A DNA stretch of 64,000 bases, taken from NCBI GenBank assembly GCA_023213395.1, contig CM041465.1, positions 2,914,001 through 2,978,000 of the forward strand, written 5' to 3'. This DNA is from Cycas panzhihuaensis. Taxonomy: Eukaryota; Cycadophyta. The notes under the pieces were generated by a model, which had not been told where the DNA came from, did no database searches, and worked only from the letters and a program-made list of their open reading frames with translations. Position 1 is the stretch's first letter; the number at the start of each line of letters is the position of its first letter. Shown here piece after piece: positions 21,810 through 32,760 of the stretch. Both the position numbers and the translations under genes were made by a program.

Positions 21810-24182
21810 CTACTGCTGTTGCCCCGCTCCTGGGGTGCCATCTCCCGGTCTCTGTGATCCCTCTCCTGGGGACCACATGCCTCCGAGCCTCCTCCTGGGC
21901 CTCCGCGAGCTGCCTACCTCGCTCTCCTCATCCCTAGGTCGTCCTAGGGTCGTCGCCGCCGTGTGGGTCCGCGTCCTGCTCCGGCTCGACCTCGAGACCA
22001 TCTGTGCTACTAGTTGATCGTATCTGGCCTGGATACGATCCTGCTCTCCCCAGAGTACCTCCTTTATCATCCTGAGACACTCTGTGACGATTATCAGCTG
22101 GGTCCTACTCTCGCTATCTCCGCCTGCACCACCCTGTGCCTCTAGAGTCTGGACCTGTCTTCGCAGCTCGTCTCTCTCGCACCGCGCATCATCCTTCTCG
22201 CGCCTCGCGTCGTCCCTCTCCTGCTGCAGTCGTCCCTGGGATGTGGCATGCTCTTGGGACTCTGCAGCCCATATGTCCCTCGCCCTCACCAATGGGGCGA
22301 ACACCTCTCTGTGGGCTCCCGCTGCTCTAGGCTCATCGCCTGCCTAGATGGGCGGTTGCCCCTCTGCATACACCTGAGGGAATATCTCCCTCGCCACAGC
22401 CTCTATCAGTCTCCTGATCTCTATTATACCTGCCAATGCAACACGCCATGTGTCAGTCTATATACCATGATCAAACCAAACCAAACATCTATCTGGATGC
22501 TAAATGACTTTGGAAAAGGTTGGCTCTCACCTGCTGTGGCCTTTGATCCTCCCGATCATGTGACATCCTCTCCTCTTGGCTCTCACTTGATTGCAGGTGC
22601 CTCGTCTTCAGGCACCTCCTCTGCCTGGGTCTCTCTCCTCATGGAGGCAGCCCCAGCTCTCGTCCCTGCGGATCCCATCGCGTTCCATAGCCTGCGGGCC
22701 CTAGTCACGGGTCCTCTGACCTCGCCCTGTGCTCCTGATGGGCCTGCCTCTCCTCCCGGCGACCGGATGGACCCTCACTGTCTGTTGTCCACTGAAGGAC
22801 ACCGCCTCTCTGCCCGGGTTGTGTGGTAGCCCGCTGTCTCCACTATCTCCATCGTCCCCATCATCATTGTTGTCATCTCCATGGTACTCACCTTTCTGCG
22901 CCTCACTATCCCACCTCACCGTCCTGTAAGGCTCAGCTATGTAGTCTGGGAGGGTGAGGAGGTCTAGTGATGTGGCCTCCACCAATCGTCGGCGTGGGCT
23001 CGTCCTCTGTCCCCTCGGTCAGTCGCCATCTGTGGACCATCGGGGCCTGATCTGTGATAGGGTGAGGTCCCCCCGCTGGTGCCACTACCGCGAAGTGATC
23101 AAAATACCAACAACGTAAGCGATGTCTTTGTATGATAGTCCTCCTCTGTCGGACGTCCTGATAGCATCCAGCTGTGCAACTAGGTTCGCCGCTATCAGGG
23201 CTGCCCAGTCCATCCTTTCGCCGCCCGCGGCGGTGAACATCCATCCATCCTCACGGAATCTCTATAGTTACGCTTGGAAATCCGGAGCGAGAATACACGA
23301 TATGATCATCTTCCTCACTCGAGGAATCACGGATATGAGGCATGCGGAGGGTGCTCCCCTCCGATCCCACCGGCTCACAGTGAAGAAACGAGTTGCCTCA
23401 CATGTCGCCTCGGTCTTTGGCGTCGTCCGAGTCTCACGGCCTCCCTGTCATGGAACTCCCGATGTCGCCAGATATCCCTCGGCGTGACCATCACATCCCC
23501 ACATAGTAGGTGGAACACATGCCTCCTCCGGTCCCAATGGGACACTATATCCACTAGCGACCTCCGGCGTGTCGAGGTGTCTTGAGGGCCTTATGCAGTC
23601 GTACCTCTCCAAAGATATCCCTATCCTCCGAGTCATCATCTCCATGTAACTCGGCATAGCCATACCAACATTCTCGCGGTTATCTACGCGAGACGACTAT
23701 TCACACTAAAACACTTCAAGTCGGTCTCATGTCGCCTATTATTACCTCTCTCTCTCTCAAATCTCTCTCTTTAAGATTTGGGGCTCTTTTAGCCCCATGT
23801 CTATTTTACGCCTTCTTGCCTTGTCTGCGCCAAACTTAGCAGTGCAGCTAAGTTGGCACGGGTCCCGGCGATGCGGGGCTGCGGCAATAATCGCTGCCGC
23901 GATCATTGCCACTCAACGGCGACCCCCTAAAGGGGTTTTACGCCAAAAGCCAAAATTAATTCTTCTGGTAGTCCCCATAGGGTCCACAGGACGAGGCTCC
24001 CAATGCCCGGTCCCGCCTCTTTCTGGTGCGATTCGGATCCGGGAAGCCCTCCGTTGCCCATAAGGGGCACTAAGACTATGCAAAATAACTTCAAAAACTA
24101 CAAAAAACAACGAACTTTGAACTTCGATTTGGGGTCAGGTTTAGTGATTTCCACTCACTGGATCTGGTCTCGCTATCGCCAT
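21810..24182 (-). pseudogene. antisense coding block between integrase and second RNase H (B)
   Basis: On the minus strand, 24182 has ATG (MAIARPDP) followed by a GTGAGT donor-like site at 24153-24158. Recognisable protein starts at 23663 (MPSYMEMMTRRIGISLERYD, HLDTPEVASGYSVPLGPEE). It continues in shifting frames through ERMDWAALIAANLVAQLD (about 23190-23240) and an acidic run (HGDDNNDDGDDGDSGDSG, 22830-22880). It ends in a 164-codon frame (22304-21810): a coiled coil with RRxxDDARxERDEL heptads and then an Arg/Ser-rich tail. The central part resembles the putative plant transposon protein/plant mobile-like antisense ORFs of Retand-type Tat elements; that is from memory of the family and only moderately sure. 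Stops and shifts show decay. Confidence 0.55.
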
Positions 24183-24333
24183 GTCATCTAGTCGGTCGTC
24201 TTTGTTGCCGCTCTCGATCCGGCCCGATCTCTCTCTGTGTGCCTCCAAAGTTGGGTGGCGCTCTGCTGCGTAAGGAGATGGCTCTGGTTTCGTACGAGAG
24301 CCGGTGAAAATGAATCCATTTTCCCGTCGATTT

Positions 24334-24344
24334 CCTTATATAGG
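24334..24344 (-). promoter_or_regulatory. TATA-like box for the antisense block
   Basis: On the minus strand this reads CCTATATAAGG, a near-ideal plant TATA box, about 150 bases upstream of the first minus-strand ATG considered (24182). The GGGGCCCCGCC-like GC-rich sequence lies upstream of it. It faces the antisense coding block and away from the second RNase H, suggesting an independent transcript. Confidence 0.55.
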
Positions 24345-24652
24345 CGGGGCCCCCGACAGGCACTTCCTCTGTTTTTGGTCTCGCATCAGTCGTTGGGACC
24401 GTCTCGTTGCCTTGATTACCTTTGCCTTCTGGCCCTGGCGTTAATTGCGCTATATTGATGCCCTTTATGCTCTCCCCTGCAAGGGCATTTATGGTGCATC
24501 ATTATTGCGCTTTTTGTTAGGGCCCTTCTGCATCATTTTGCACGCTACTCCCGTGCCTGCCCGAGTTTATACTCGTTTGGCTCGTTTCGCCGCCCTGGAC
24601 TCATTTTCGTAGTCCTTTCTCGCTCTTGGAGTCCCCAAAAGGAATGCCCCCC

Positions 24653-24665
24653 CACTCGGGGGCAT
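24653..24665 (+). repeat. right copy of direct repeat bounding the antisense block
   Basis: CACTCGGGGGCAT lies within a hairpin ATGCCCCC-CCACTC-GGGGGCAT (24644-24665). It pairs with 21354-21366. Together the copies bracket 3.3 kb that separates integrase from the second RNase H. Confidence 0.5.
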
Positions 24666-24789
24666 GTTTCGCTTTCTGAGGCGACCTTTTGGTGCTCGAG
24701 GCTTCCCCTCGCTCTGCGGTGATCGATTATTTGCTCTCGTCACAGGTTACCTCATTGCTAGGTCCTCCTACCCTTCACGGCCATTTTAC

Positions 24790-25351
24790 GCTTGTTGGCG
24801 TTGCTTTCATCACCCATCGATTGCTTGGATTTTGTGTCATGGATGTCATACACATCTTCTGCAAGCGGCGGCCGCGGTAATCTGGACCTTCTGTCCTTTG
24901 CATGGATCCTCATGACCCTTCTGGACATGATCTCCTCCGCTCTGGGATCTTCCTCCCAGAGGCTACCAACAACGAAGCCGAGTATGCAGCCGTTATTAAA
25001 GCCCTCACTGATGCTCTCCATTTCCATCACGGACCCATTATTTTGCTTTATGACTCTCAAGTTGTGGTGTCTCATCTCACCCAGGTTTACCAGGTGCGAT
25101 GCCCTCACTTGAGGACTCTTGCTTCTACCACCAGATCCCTCCTGGCCCGCTTTTCTTACATTGATATCCAAAGATATCCCTCGGGCCCTCAGCGGCTGAG
25201 GATAGCCTCATTCACCTCATCCTTGGCCGCCTCTCCCTTCTTCTTGGCCAGTCCACAGGGTTTACAGGCCTTCCGTCGCCCAAGCCCCGTGTCGTCTGTC
25301 ACTTTGCTGCGATCCGATTCGCACCTCAAGCCCAGGTTACTAATGAGGTAA
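24790..25351 (+). pseudogene. second, archaeal-type RNase H (B)
   Basis: Frame 1 gives SASGGRGN (about 24850), matching the glycine-rich first strand of this RNase H type. After a shift the frame 24902-25351 reads CMDPHDPSGHDLLRSG, then EATNNEAEYAAVIKAL (catalytic Glu, about 24970) and LLYDSQVVVSHLTQVYQ (catalytic Asp, about 25055). The last Asp is probably in GCTGAGGATAGC (about 25190) after another shift. TNNEAEY and YDSQ are hallmarks of the aRNH acquired by Tat elements. Here it stands about 3.6 kb downstream of integrase. Two frame shifts make it inactive. Confidence 0.8.
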
Positions 25352-25636
25352 AACTATGGTACCCACTATTTGTTCTTTATTTAGCTATGCATGTTCCTTT
25401 GCATCCTTTGTGGTGGGCGGCCCCTCACTTGTCTCGTTCTTCGATCGGTTTCGGTGGCCCATGCGGCCCTATGTTGTCTCCATGCGTTTTCGTATCTCGT
25501 GTCACTTACGACACTTTCATGGGTACCCTTGCCTCTTGTTATGATCTTGATTGATATATCTACACACATGTACTCACGTGATTGTGTTGCCGGCGTCGCC
25601 ATCGCACGGGCTTCGGCGAGGCTCTGCGCCAGGCGA
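25352..25636. other. 3' untranslated region of B before the LTR
   Basis: No coding. A donor-like GAG|GTAAAA occurs at 25346-25353. The last bases before the LTR (GGCTCTGCGCCAGGCGA) are not a classic purine tract, so the plus-strand primer is not obvious. Confidence 0.5.
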
Positions 25637-28213
25637 TGTTTCTCAGCTTCCGGGAATGGATACGGAAACACCGACTCAGGTAAGTGCAGGTATGTCTCTC
25701 GCATTATCATCGCTTTCTTTTACTGGATGTTTGCTTGCGTACATGCATGTGTATGACTTTGTGGGCGACCTTGTAGTCGTCCACACTTATTTTAGCCTAT
25801 GACGATTATAGCAGGGGCACACTCCTAGTGAGTGTGGCACCCTGGTGACCATCTTACTTCCCGCATCTGCCCTCCTTGTTCCAGGATCCACTAGGTTTGC
25901 GCCACCTCCACCCGTATGATGACTCATCATCGTTTGGTCAACTTGCCACCCCACTCGAGCCCTTTTTTTGCTCCTTTGGACCCATTTTGTCGGCTTGTTT
26001 GCTCCCGGGTAGGTGTTTTAGCATTCTGTTAGCCTCTTACGTAAATGCCCCTTTAACTGGGTGGTTGGTGGGCCCCATTTTCAGCTCTAGGTGCGTATCG
26101 CCAGATTTTTTGCGGTACCGCCAGAATATTCGTGGTACCGCGAATATTCCAGCGGTACGACTGTCTCAAGTTATTTTTTAAAAATCTGCCATGGCAATTT
26201 CGCATTTATTGCGAAACTGCCACGTGGCTCACGCTTTATTTCTCTTCCAGTTGTGCCCTAATCACACGCTTTAGGGTTTTACTTGAGTACTTAAGCCCTT
26301 TTTGGCTCATTTTCAAGGATCTTTTTTTCCTCACTTTTGGAATTGCTCTCAAGGAAACACTCTCCTACTCTGCTTCTCTCTGCTGTTTGCTGCATCAACT
26401 AGACCTGCACTCTTCATACAATGCCCAGCTCTCCTTTGGCGTGGCTGAGACATTCTCCCAGCCCCTCAAACGCCTTGGAGAGGGCTCCTTTGAAGTGGTT
26501 CCCAGCTGGTCTTCATCCAGGCAGTCCATAAGCACCCCAAGTGCAGGTGTTTCCCGTCACACCTACATGGCGGGGCCTCAAACACTCTACTTCAGATCTG
26601 GGCTAATTTATCAGTCCCTCTCTGCTACCCTTGACTGAGGCAAATCCCTTGCCTCTTCTTTTCAAGTATTCCTTGTTTTTATGCTTGTTTTCTTGTGATA
26701 TTCATGCTTCAGCTTGTTTCCTCTTACTTGCTGCTTGAGAGTTGGTTGTCCTCCCTTTTGAAAGTTATACCACTCTCCACAGCTTCTTACTGTGTTTGCT
26801 ATCCAAGGCAGCGGCGTTGAGGGGTTGCATAGGTTTTGGAGAGGAGCTGGGTCGATTCCGTACCACCTTCCATGCTCCCTAGGCTCTTAGCCCCAAAACC
26901 TCCCTCTCGCCCCGTCTTGCCTCTTGGCTTCAAACAAGGGTTTGAAGGCTCCCTTTGGTTGCCTAAACCAAGATCATCACAGTTGCGGTGATTTGGAACC
27001 TTTTGCTCAGGTTTGGGCATCACTCATATGCCCCAACCACGGTTTCTTTCCACCTTTCTTCCTCGGGTCACGGTTTGCTCCTCATAGCATCCCGGTTCAT
27101 AGTGGGTACCCTTGGGCCTTTCTTTGCCCTTTTTCGCCATTTTCCGACCCTTGCTCTTGACTTTCTCCTCGCTGCCTCGTGGCTCTTGGGGGGAGGTTTG
27201 GGCATCATTTGCAGGAGGTAGGCCACTCCGAGGCTTACCCAACCATTTACTCTCACTTTGGTCACTTTCTTTTGATACTTTCATTGTTGGATTAGCATTA
27301 ACGCATGTATATTCAAATTCTCGTTTATGTTATTTAGATATATTGTTAGAGTTTTTGTGTTGCATGTTAGTGCTCTTCCTTCGGGAAGGGAAAGAGACCG
27401 CTATTGCTTGCAGGTACTTGGGAAGCGTGGAGTGCATCGCCCGTAGGCCTAGCTACTAGTAAGCACCTTCGTATGCGTTATGTTTTCACGCTACTTCATT
27501 TCTTAGTTAACGCTTCCTTTCTTTCTTGGCATCGCATTTGATTTTTCGGGGAAGGTAAGGAAGCCCCCTCTTCGTTCGCCGCAATATCTCGCATCCAGTA
27601 CGTCGCGCGGAGTAGTTGGGTGCTCCTCGAGAAGGTTACTTCGTCTCACATGCCTTCGCTCTAGGTGCACATTTCGTTCCCCTCCGCTACCCTTTCTTTT
27701 CCTTTTATTTCTTTTGTAGTAATTAGTACACTAAAGGATAAAAGGGAAAATTGGTTTGGTACTTGTTTGCGATTCGTTTATCTTGTTTCATGCATCTTTA
27801 TCATTCATAGGAAAGATTATAGGAGTCCTCCTCCCCCCTACCTTTCCTCCTCTCTCCTTAACCACACGAGTGCCTTGCTTCCCGCATCACTCATGTACCC
27901 GATTAGGTTGCGTAGGATTGCTCTTGGCCTGTCTCCATTAGGTCTTCTCTTCCCCCCTTCTGGCCACCCAAGGGTGGGAGGGTCCTATTCCCAGGTCAAC
28001 CTAGGTTTGCCCTACGCACCTTCACCCCTTATTCGAAGCGGTGAAGGGTCACCCGATAGTAGCCATACTCCATTGCAGATCCCGAACTCGCTCGGCGCCT
28101 GCAGGCGCTCTGCGTGGTAGTTACCCACCTTTTAGGTCCCACCTTCCAACATTTCGCCACTCACTCTCTCTTACACCTATCAGTTAAGTAGTTATCTCGT
28201 AGCAGCGCATCCA
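25637..28213 (+). repeat. 3' LTR of Tat-like element B
   Basis: Starts TGTTTCTCAGC and ends GCATCCA, followed by CCTAG. It aligns throughout with 11749-14350, with small deletions (for example around 26880-27080, where several 1-10 base losses occur). Confidence 0.9.
26112..26158. promoter_or_regulatory. palindrome in the 3' LTR of B
   Basis: GCGGTACCGCCAGAATATTCG pairs with CGAATATTCCAGCGGTAC; GGTACC appears twice. It corresponds to 12209-12266. Symmetry is kept even though the outer arm sequence has changed between the two LTRs. Confidence 0.5.
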
Positions 28214-28221
28214 CCTAGTAA

Positions 28222-29040
28222 TGGATATGATCAAGCAAAATATTTAATTTAAGATGTCAATGTTTAATTACTTACTTCTATAGATGATTTCATTACTCCT
28301 ACTTTAAGTCCTTATTCAAATTTAAGTATCATTGCTTCTATTGATGACTTACTTCCATCTCTTAATTTTACTCTTGCTTCAAATTCAAGTGATGTTCCTA
28401 TTTCAAATCTTAATTCAATATTAAGTACATGAGTTTTAAAAGATGAATGGTATATTAATCCTAGTTTTTCAAATATTTAGAAGGATTCACAAATTGGTAA
28501 AAGTAAACAAGTTGTGATTGTGATTGAGCCTAACCTAAGTGATATTCTTGATATAAATTTTAATAAGAAAATGATAAGATCACAAGAGATATAAAACAAT
28601 AAACCTTGAATATCTAATAAAGTTATTAATATTAAATATAGAAAAGTGGCATTAATTGAATGGAATATAAAGAAATAATAGATAATTTCCTTATCTATAG
28701 TTGAAACAGAGTATAAAGAAATTGATTAAGAACTTCATTAAGTACTTTTCCTCAAAAGGATACTACAAGATCTGCATTAACCTCAGATTGGACTAATATA
28801 GATATATTATAATAATTAAAGTACTATATATATGATGAAAAACCTGGTCTTATATAACAAAAAAAATCATATCAAGATCAAGCATTAATGCATTCAAGAG
28901 TTGGTATAGAAAATATAAATTGCACTGCTTTATTATAGAACTAAAGAACAAGGTATAGATATTATTATTAAAACATTTCCAAAGATTAAGAATTGCAAAT
29001 TTAAAAGCTACATTGGTCTTTTACAAATCTACATTATCTC
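28222..29040 (+). pseudogene. copia J, region after gag and RNase H end
   Basis: From 28250 to 28560 a frame reads SIDDFITPTLSPYSNL and SIIASIDDLLPSLNF, a Ser/Asp-rich stretch of unknown match. From about 28640 it reads RKVALIEWNIKK, IISLSIVETEYKEI, then FLKRILQDLH, STIYMMKNLVLYNK, HIKIKH and FPKIKNCKFKSYIGL. These are the copia RNase H motifs in order, including the usual SLSxxExEY block. Stops replace several Gln codons (for example between YKEID and ELH). Integrase and RT are absent. Confidence 0.65.
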
Positions 29041-29046
29041 TTATTT

Positions 29047-29272
29047 TGCTTCTAATTTTACTAACATTTCAATATTCCCTCTTAATTCACATTTGGGGAA
29101 TATGTGATGTTGGCTACATGTTATGGGGACTATGTAAAAGCAAAGTTTTATTATAAATATTATTATACGATATCATTTTAAATTAATGAAAAATAAAGTA
29201 TCTAATGATAACATTTTAAGATCCTAATACTATTTATATTATTATCTTATTTCTATTATTTTTATTTTAACA
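29047..29272 (+). repeat. 3' LTR of copia J
   Basis: Aligns with 388-620 in the same orientation and ends TTTTAACA. It follows the RNase H end by only a few bases, and no clear purine tract is visible between them. Confidence 0.55.
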
Positions 29273-31404
29273 AATCCCCTAAGAAGTTAAGTAGAAGAGA
29301 AGAGAAAATCCACTACCAGCCAAAATAAGTTTTCCTTTTATATTCTCATTGATGATAGATGTTTATGTAGGGTTGGTAGAAATCACCTCCATAACTTAAG
29401 TATTTCCATTATCACCTATTCACAATTGCTTCAACTCCTCCATTTCATCATTAAAAGTCTTCTAATAATTATCACCTAATAAAAAATGGTTGGCCTTAGA
29501 TATTTTTAAATATTTTTTGGTGCAAGTTTAGTTTATTTCTAAATATGGCATGTTTTCCAATAGACCCAAAGAGGGTATCTATCCAAACCTCGTACTAAGT
29601 GTTTCCATTAATTGCATCCTTCTTTCTCTTGGTTAATATTAAGTATTAAATTCATTTCCAATGGGATTCATATATTTATTGAATAAATTGGGTAGATAGC
29701 TCCGTAAGCTTAACTATTCCAACACATTAAGAATTTTATCAATTTCCTCGTCAACATCTTTTGCCTCCTAGACATGTCCTTTTGGTATATTCAAATCTAC
29801 TTTCAAGATATTCTCTCATTTATCTAAAGAAGACAATATGTCTACTGAGGGATTTGTAAAAATCTCTATCACTTATGCCCACTTGACCTCTAATGTTTCT
29901 TGGCTTTCTTCACATTAGTCATTTAACTCAATAACATTCATAAGATAATCAAGATCTCCTAGAAGGAATCAACCAAGGCTTATGCTTGATCTTCCTTTTT
30001 TACTTTAATGCATACCCTCTAAAATATTATTAAATTTTAGGTCTTGATAATTAACACTGGATAAACCTTTAATAATAGATACTTCTCCCTATTTGGAGGT
30101 GACTTTTATTAGAGTGGAAGAGTGATAAAATGTTTACAAATTTTCTCATGTATATTTTGTCAATCTTTATTTCATGCCTTTTAACTTTTTAACCTCCATT
30201 CCAACTTGATCACATTGATCTTTACAATATTCATAGTGGCCAAAAGAATATTTTCTTTCTTAATAGGAATGTGTTCCTTCATTGGTATTATAGATTCCTA
30301 GACATCAGAGTCTTTGTTAACTCCTCTGTCAACCCCTTTAGTTCTAATGGATTTAGTAGTTTACATGCATTATTCCTTGGCATCCCAAATGAAAGTGGTC
30401 TCAAATTCACCATTCTTTTCAAAAGAAGCAGGCTTTCCTTCCTCCATCTCCTTAATTTATGTTAACACCTATAGTTATGATACTAGTCAAGTTAGCTCTA
30501 TTTAGAGATCATCCAAAAAAATATGGATTTCTCCTAACTCAAACCCTTATTTAACTCCTTTTCATAGCCAATTCATCCTTTGATGATGTGCTAGCTCTCT
30601 TTGAGTTATCCCTCTAGACTTTACTCTAAGAAGTAGAAGTTAATCCTATTACATATTAGCCTACTTGTGAGGTGATTAAGCTCTAAACTTGACTCTTCTT
30701 CACATTTGAGTCTTTATCTCACTATTTGTATAATCATTAACATCAAGATCAATATTATCATTATCATTTTTGGAATAAGAACTCAAAAGGGGGATGAAAT
30801 GACCCTCCCTTTGAGCCACCAATTACTCATAACCCTTTGGGTTCCTCTTAGAATCATAATAACTAGCCACATGATCCTTCATTTTGGAAACCATTTGTAT
30901 AAAACTCAAATAAGTTGTTATTAAGCCATTAAGGTCATAATACCATGGGATAATTTCTTTAAATAGATGCTGCTTTATTACATCATCCTATTACTTAATA
31001 AAAGTCCATGATGTGATGGTATGCTACCCAATATTTATAGGAAGCTTTTAAAGGGAAACCTTTTAAGAAGCATATAAAGAATATCTACTCTACTTTAATT
31101 ACCTATATATTTCAAAAATGCATGCTCTCTCCTCTAGATATGTGGGTAAAAATGAAGCTTTTCCCTTAGCAATCTCCTCCTTTATAAAATTCATATTTTT
31201 GTTTATCTCACATACCCTTTAATTCATTGTATCTTATCTAAATAGCACCCCACCCGTTTTAGAGGCTATTTTAGTTTTAATAGGACATATCAATGAGTTT
31301 GTATTGACTTTTATTGGTCACACATGAAATCAGTAGTCCTTACCTTTATTTTAGAATGTAACATATGATAATGAAATAGAATAGATACTAACACACAACT
31401 AGAA
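29273..31404. other. AT-rich stretch, no assigned gene
   Basis: Stops in all frames. On the minus strand 30790-31020 keeps a readable run (VSKMKDHVASYYDSKRNPKG) that may come from a decayed protein I cannot name. No repeats with the rest of the window were seen. Confidence 0.4.
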
Positions 31405-32410
31405 CTTTTATAGCTTATCATTAATAAGTTAACTAAGTACACCCACTTCTTGTTAGTACACATATCCTATAAGGTATCTCAATTTGCTAACTTATATATC
31501 TAATCTATTTTTCATCTCTATGGGTTTCCTTCAATAATAGTGTACTTATGAGACCCCAAGTTCACTAGCTCATTACCAAGAACTCTTTTTTGTTTTAGGA
31601 ACTTCACTCAATATGAATTTAGCTTACTATTCACAAATTGATGGATAATCTAAGGTTCTTAATAGAACTTTAGAAACCTACTTGTGTTACTTTGTCTCTA
31701 AGTAGTAGAGTAAATGGAACTCTTAGTTAGCCCTTACAAAGTATTGGTATAACTTATCCCATCACTCATCTATTAGTATGTCTCCCTTCATGGATCTTTA
31801 TAACTATCCCCCACCATCTCACCATACCTCATTAACTAACCTCTAAATAATAATAGTCCAATGAAAGATATAGGACATGGATCAAATCCTACAAACCCTT
31901 AAATAAAACTTAGCCTCTACCTAGAACCACATGAAATAACTTACCAACTATTATAATTCTAATTACTCCTTTTTAGTTGGTGATTTAGTGTTGGTTTGCC
32001 TCCAATTATATAATAAATAATGTCTTAATAACCATAAAAACCAAAATCTAAGCCCCCATTATTATGGCCCACACAAAATACTCCAGTACATTGGTGAAGT
32101 TCCTTGTGCCCTTAAACTCCTACCAAACACTAAGATCTATAATATTTTTTATGTTTTATATCTTAAAAATCATCTTAGAAAAGACATTGTCTCCCAAACC
32201 ATTCCTCTAATCCTTGATGAAGAGTAATTCCTCATTGTCTTACCCAGTCATATCTTAGCTAGCAGGCAACACTACCTTTGTAATATAACTATCTCTAAGT
32301 ATTTAGTATAGTGGGTTAGTTATGAACCAAAGGAAGCAACATGGGAATTATAAAACTTTATTAAGTAACATCCTTATCTTCTTAGATTTTATAACTTAAC
32401 ATCTTAGGGA
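31405..32410 (+). pseudogene. gypsy integrase and chromodomain relic (I)
   Basis: Reads LTKYTHFLLVHISYKVSQ, HLYGFPSIIV, DPKFTSSLPRTLF, NQ/LNRTLETYLCYF-like remnants, SHHSSISMSPFMD and YNYPPPSHHT in order: the integrase core of plant chromoviruses. From 32280 it reads QWVSYEPKEATWEL, resembling the chromodomain tail. Both resemble element A but are clearly a separate copy. RT and gag are not found upstream. There are many stops. Confidence 0.65.
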
Positions 32411-32423
32411 AAGAGACTTATTA

Positions 32424-32760
32424 TATAACTATCTATTTTTAGTGAGACCTGGTTACTAGCACGTGACCAAGGAGCCTAATTATTAGTGCTAGCCATTGAC
32501 CTTTATGTACAAGTCATTTATTATTATCAATGAAATTATATACCACTTATACCTACCAATGAGACTTTATATAAGATACCTTTTTTGCCTATTTAAGTCC
32601 CTAATAAATATAGAGGAGGGATTATTATGCATTAAAATTATATGTGAGAGAATGTTGTGGTATATCTTTTGGTGTCCATTTGATTTTTTTTTTAGTGTCG
32701 TTTATATAATATGCCCTCCTTATTAATAAAGTGAAGATCTATTATTGCAATAATAATTAT
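32424..32760 (+). repeat. possible 3' LTR of gypsy relic I
   Basis: Directly after the integrase end a purine run (TAGGGAAAGAGAC, about 32403-32418) is followed by TTATTATATAAC, the same layout as element A. A TATA-like TTTATATAAG occurs near 32570. No second copy is present in the window, so the right limit is a guess. Confidence 0.3.

Larger units (their letters stand above)
11749..28213 (+). mobile_element. Tat-like Ty3/gypsy element B (16.5 kb)
   Basis: LTRs of 2602 bp (11749-14350) and 2577 bp (25637-28213) begin TGTTTC and end ATCCA/GTCCA. The 5-bp duplication CCTAG lies at 11744-11748 and 28214-28218. The very long LTRs, the primer site beginning TGGCGAC, the Cys/His gag motif, the RT and RNase H style, and a second archaeal-type RNase H all point to the Tat lineage. 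The order is gag, protease, RT, RNase H, integrase, antisense block, second RNase H. Coding parts carry only scattered stops and shifts, far fewer than neighbouring relics. It is GC-rich and lies in AT-rich surroundings. Confidence 0.9.
388..29272 (+). mobile_element. decayed Ty1/copia element J, host of two later insertions
   Basis: J is bounded by the direct LTR copies at 388-620 and 29047-29272. Its surviving coding parts lie at 2008-2106 and 11305-11690 (gag) and 28222-29040 (end of pol). Gypsy elements A and B interrupt it, and removing both at their target-site duplications restores a continuous gag reading. The segment between gag and RNase H (protease, integrase, most of RT) is missing, so J had also suffered a deletion. 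No matching target duplication was found around J, so its outer limits are provisional. Confidence 0.6.

Noticed and set aside
22248-23585. Plus-strand frames (22248-22829, 23122-23487, 23274-23585)
   Set aside because: Shadows of the minus-strand coding block; composition (Ser/Pro/Leu rich) is typical of antisense frames.
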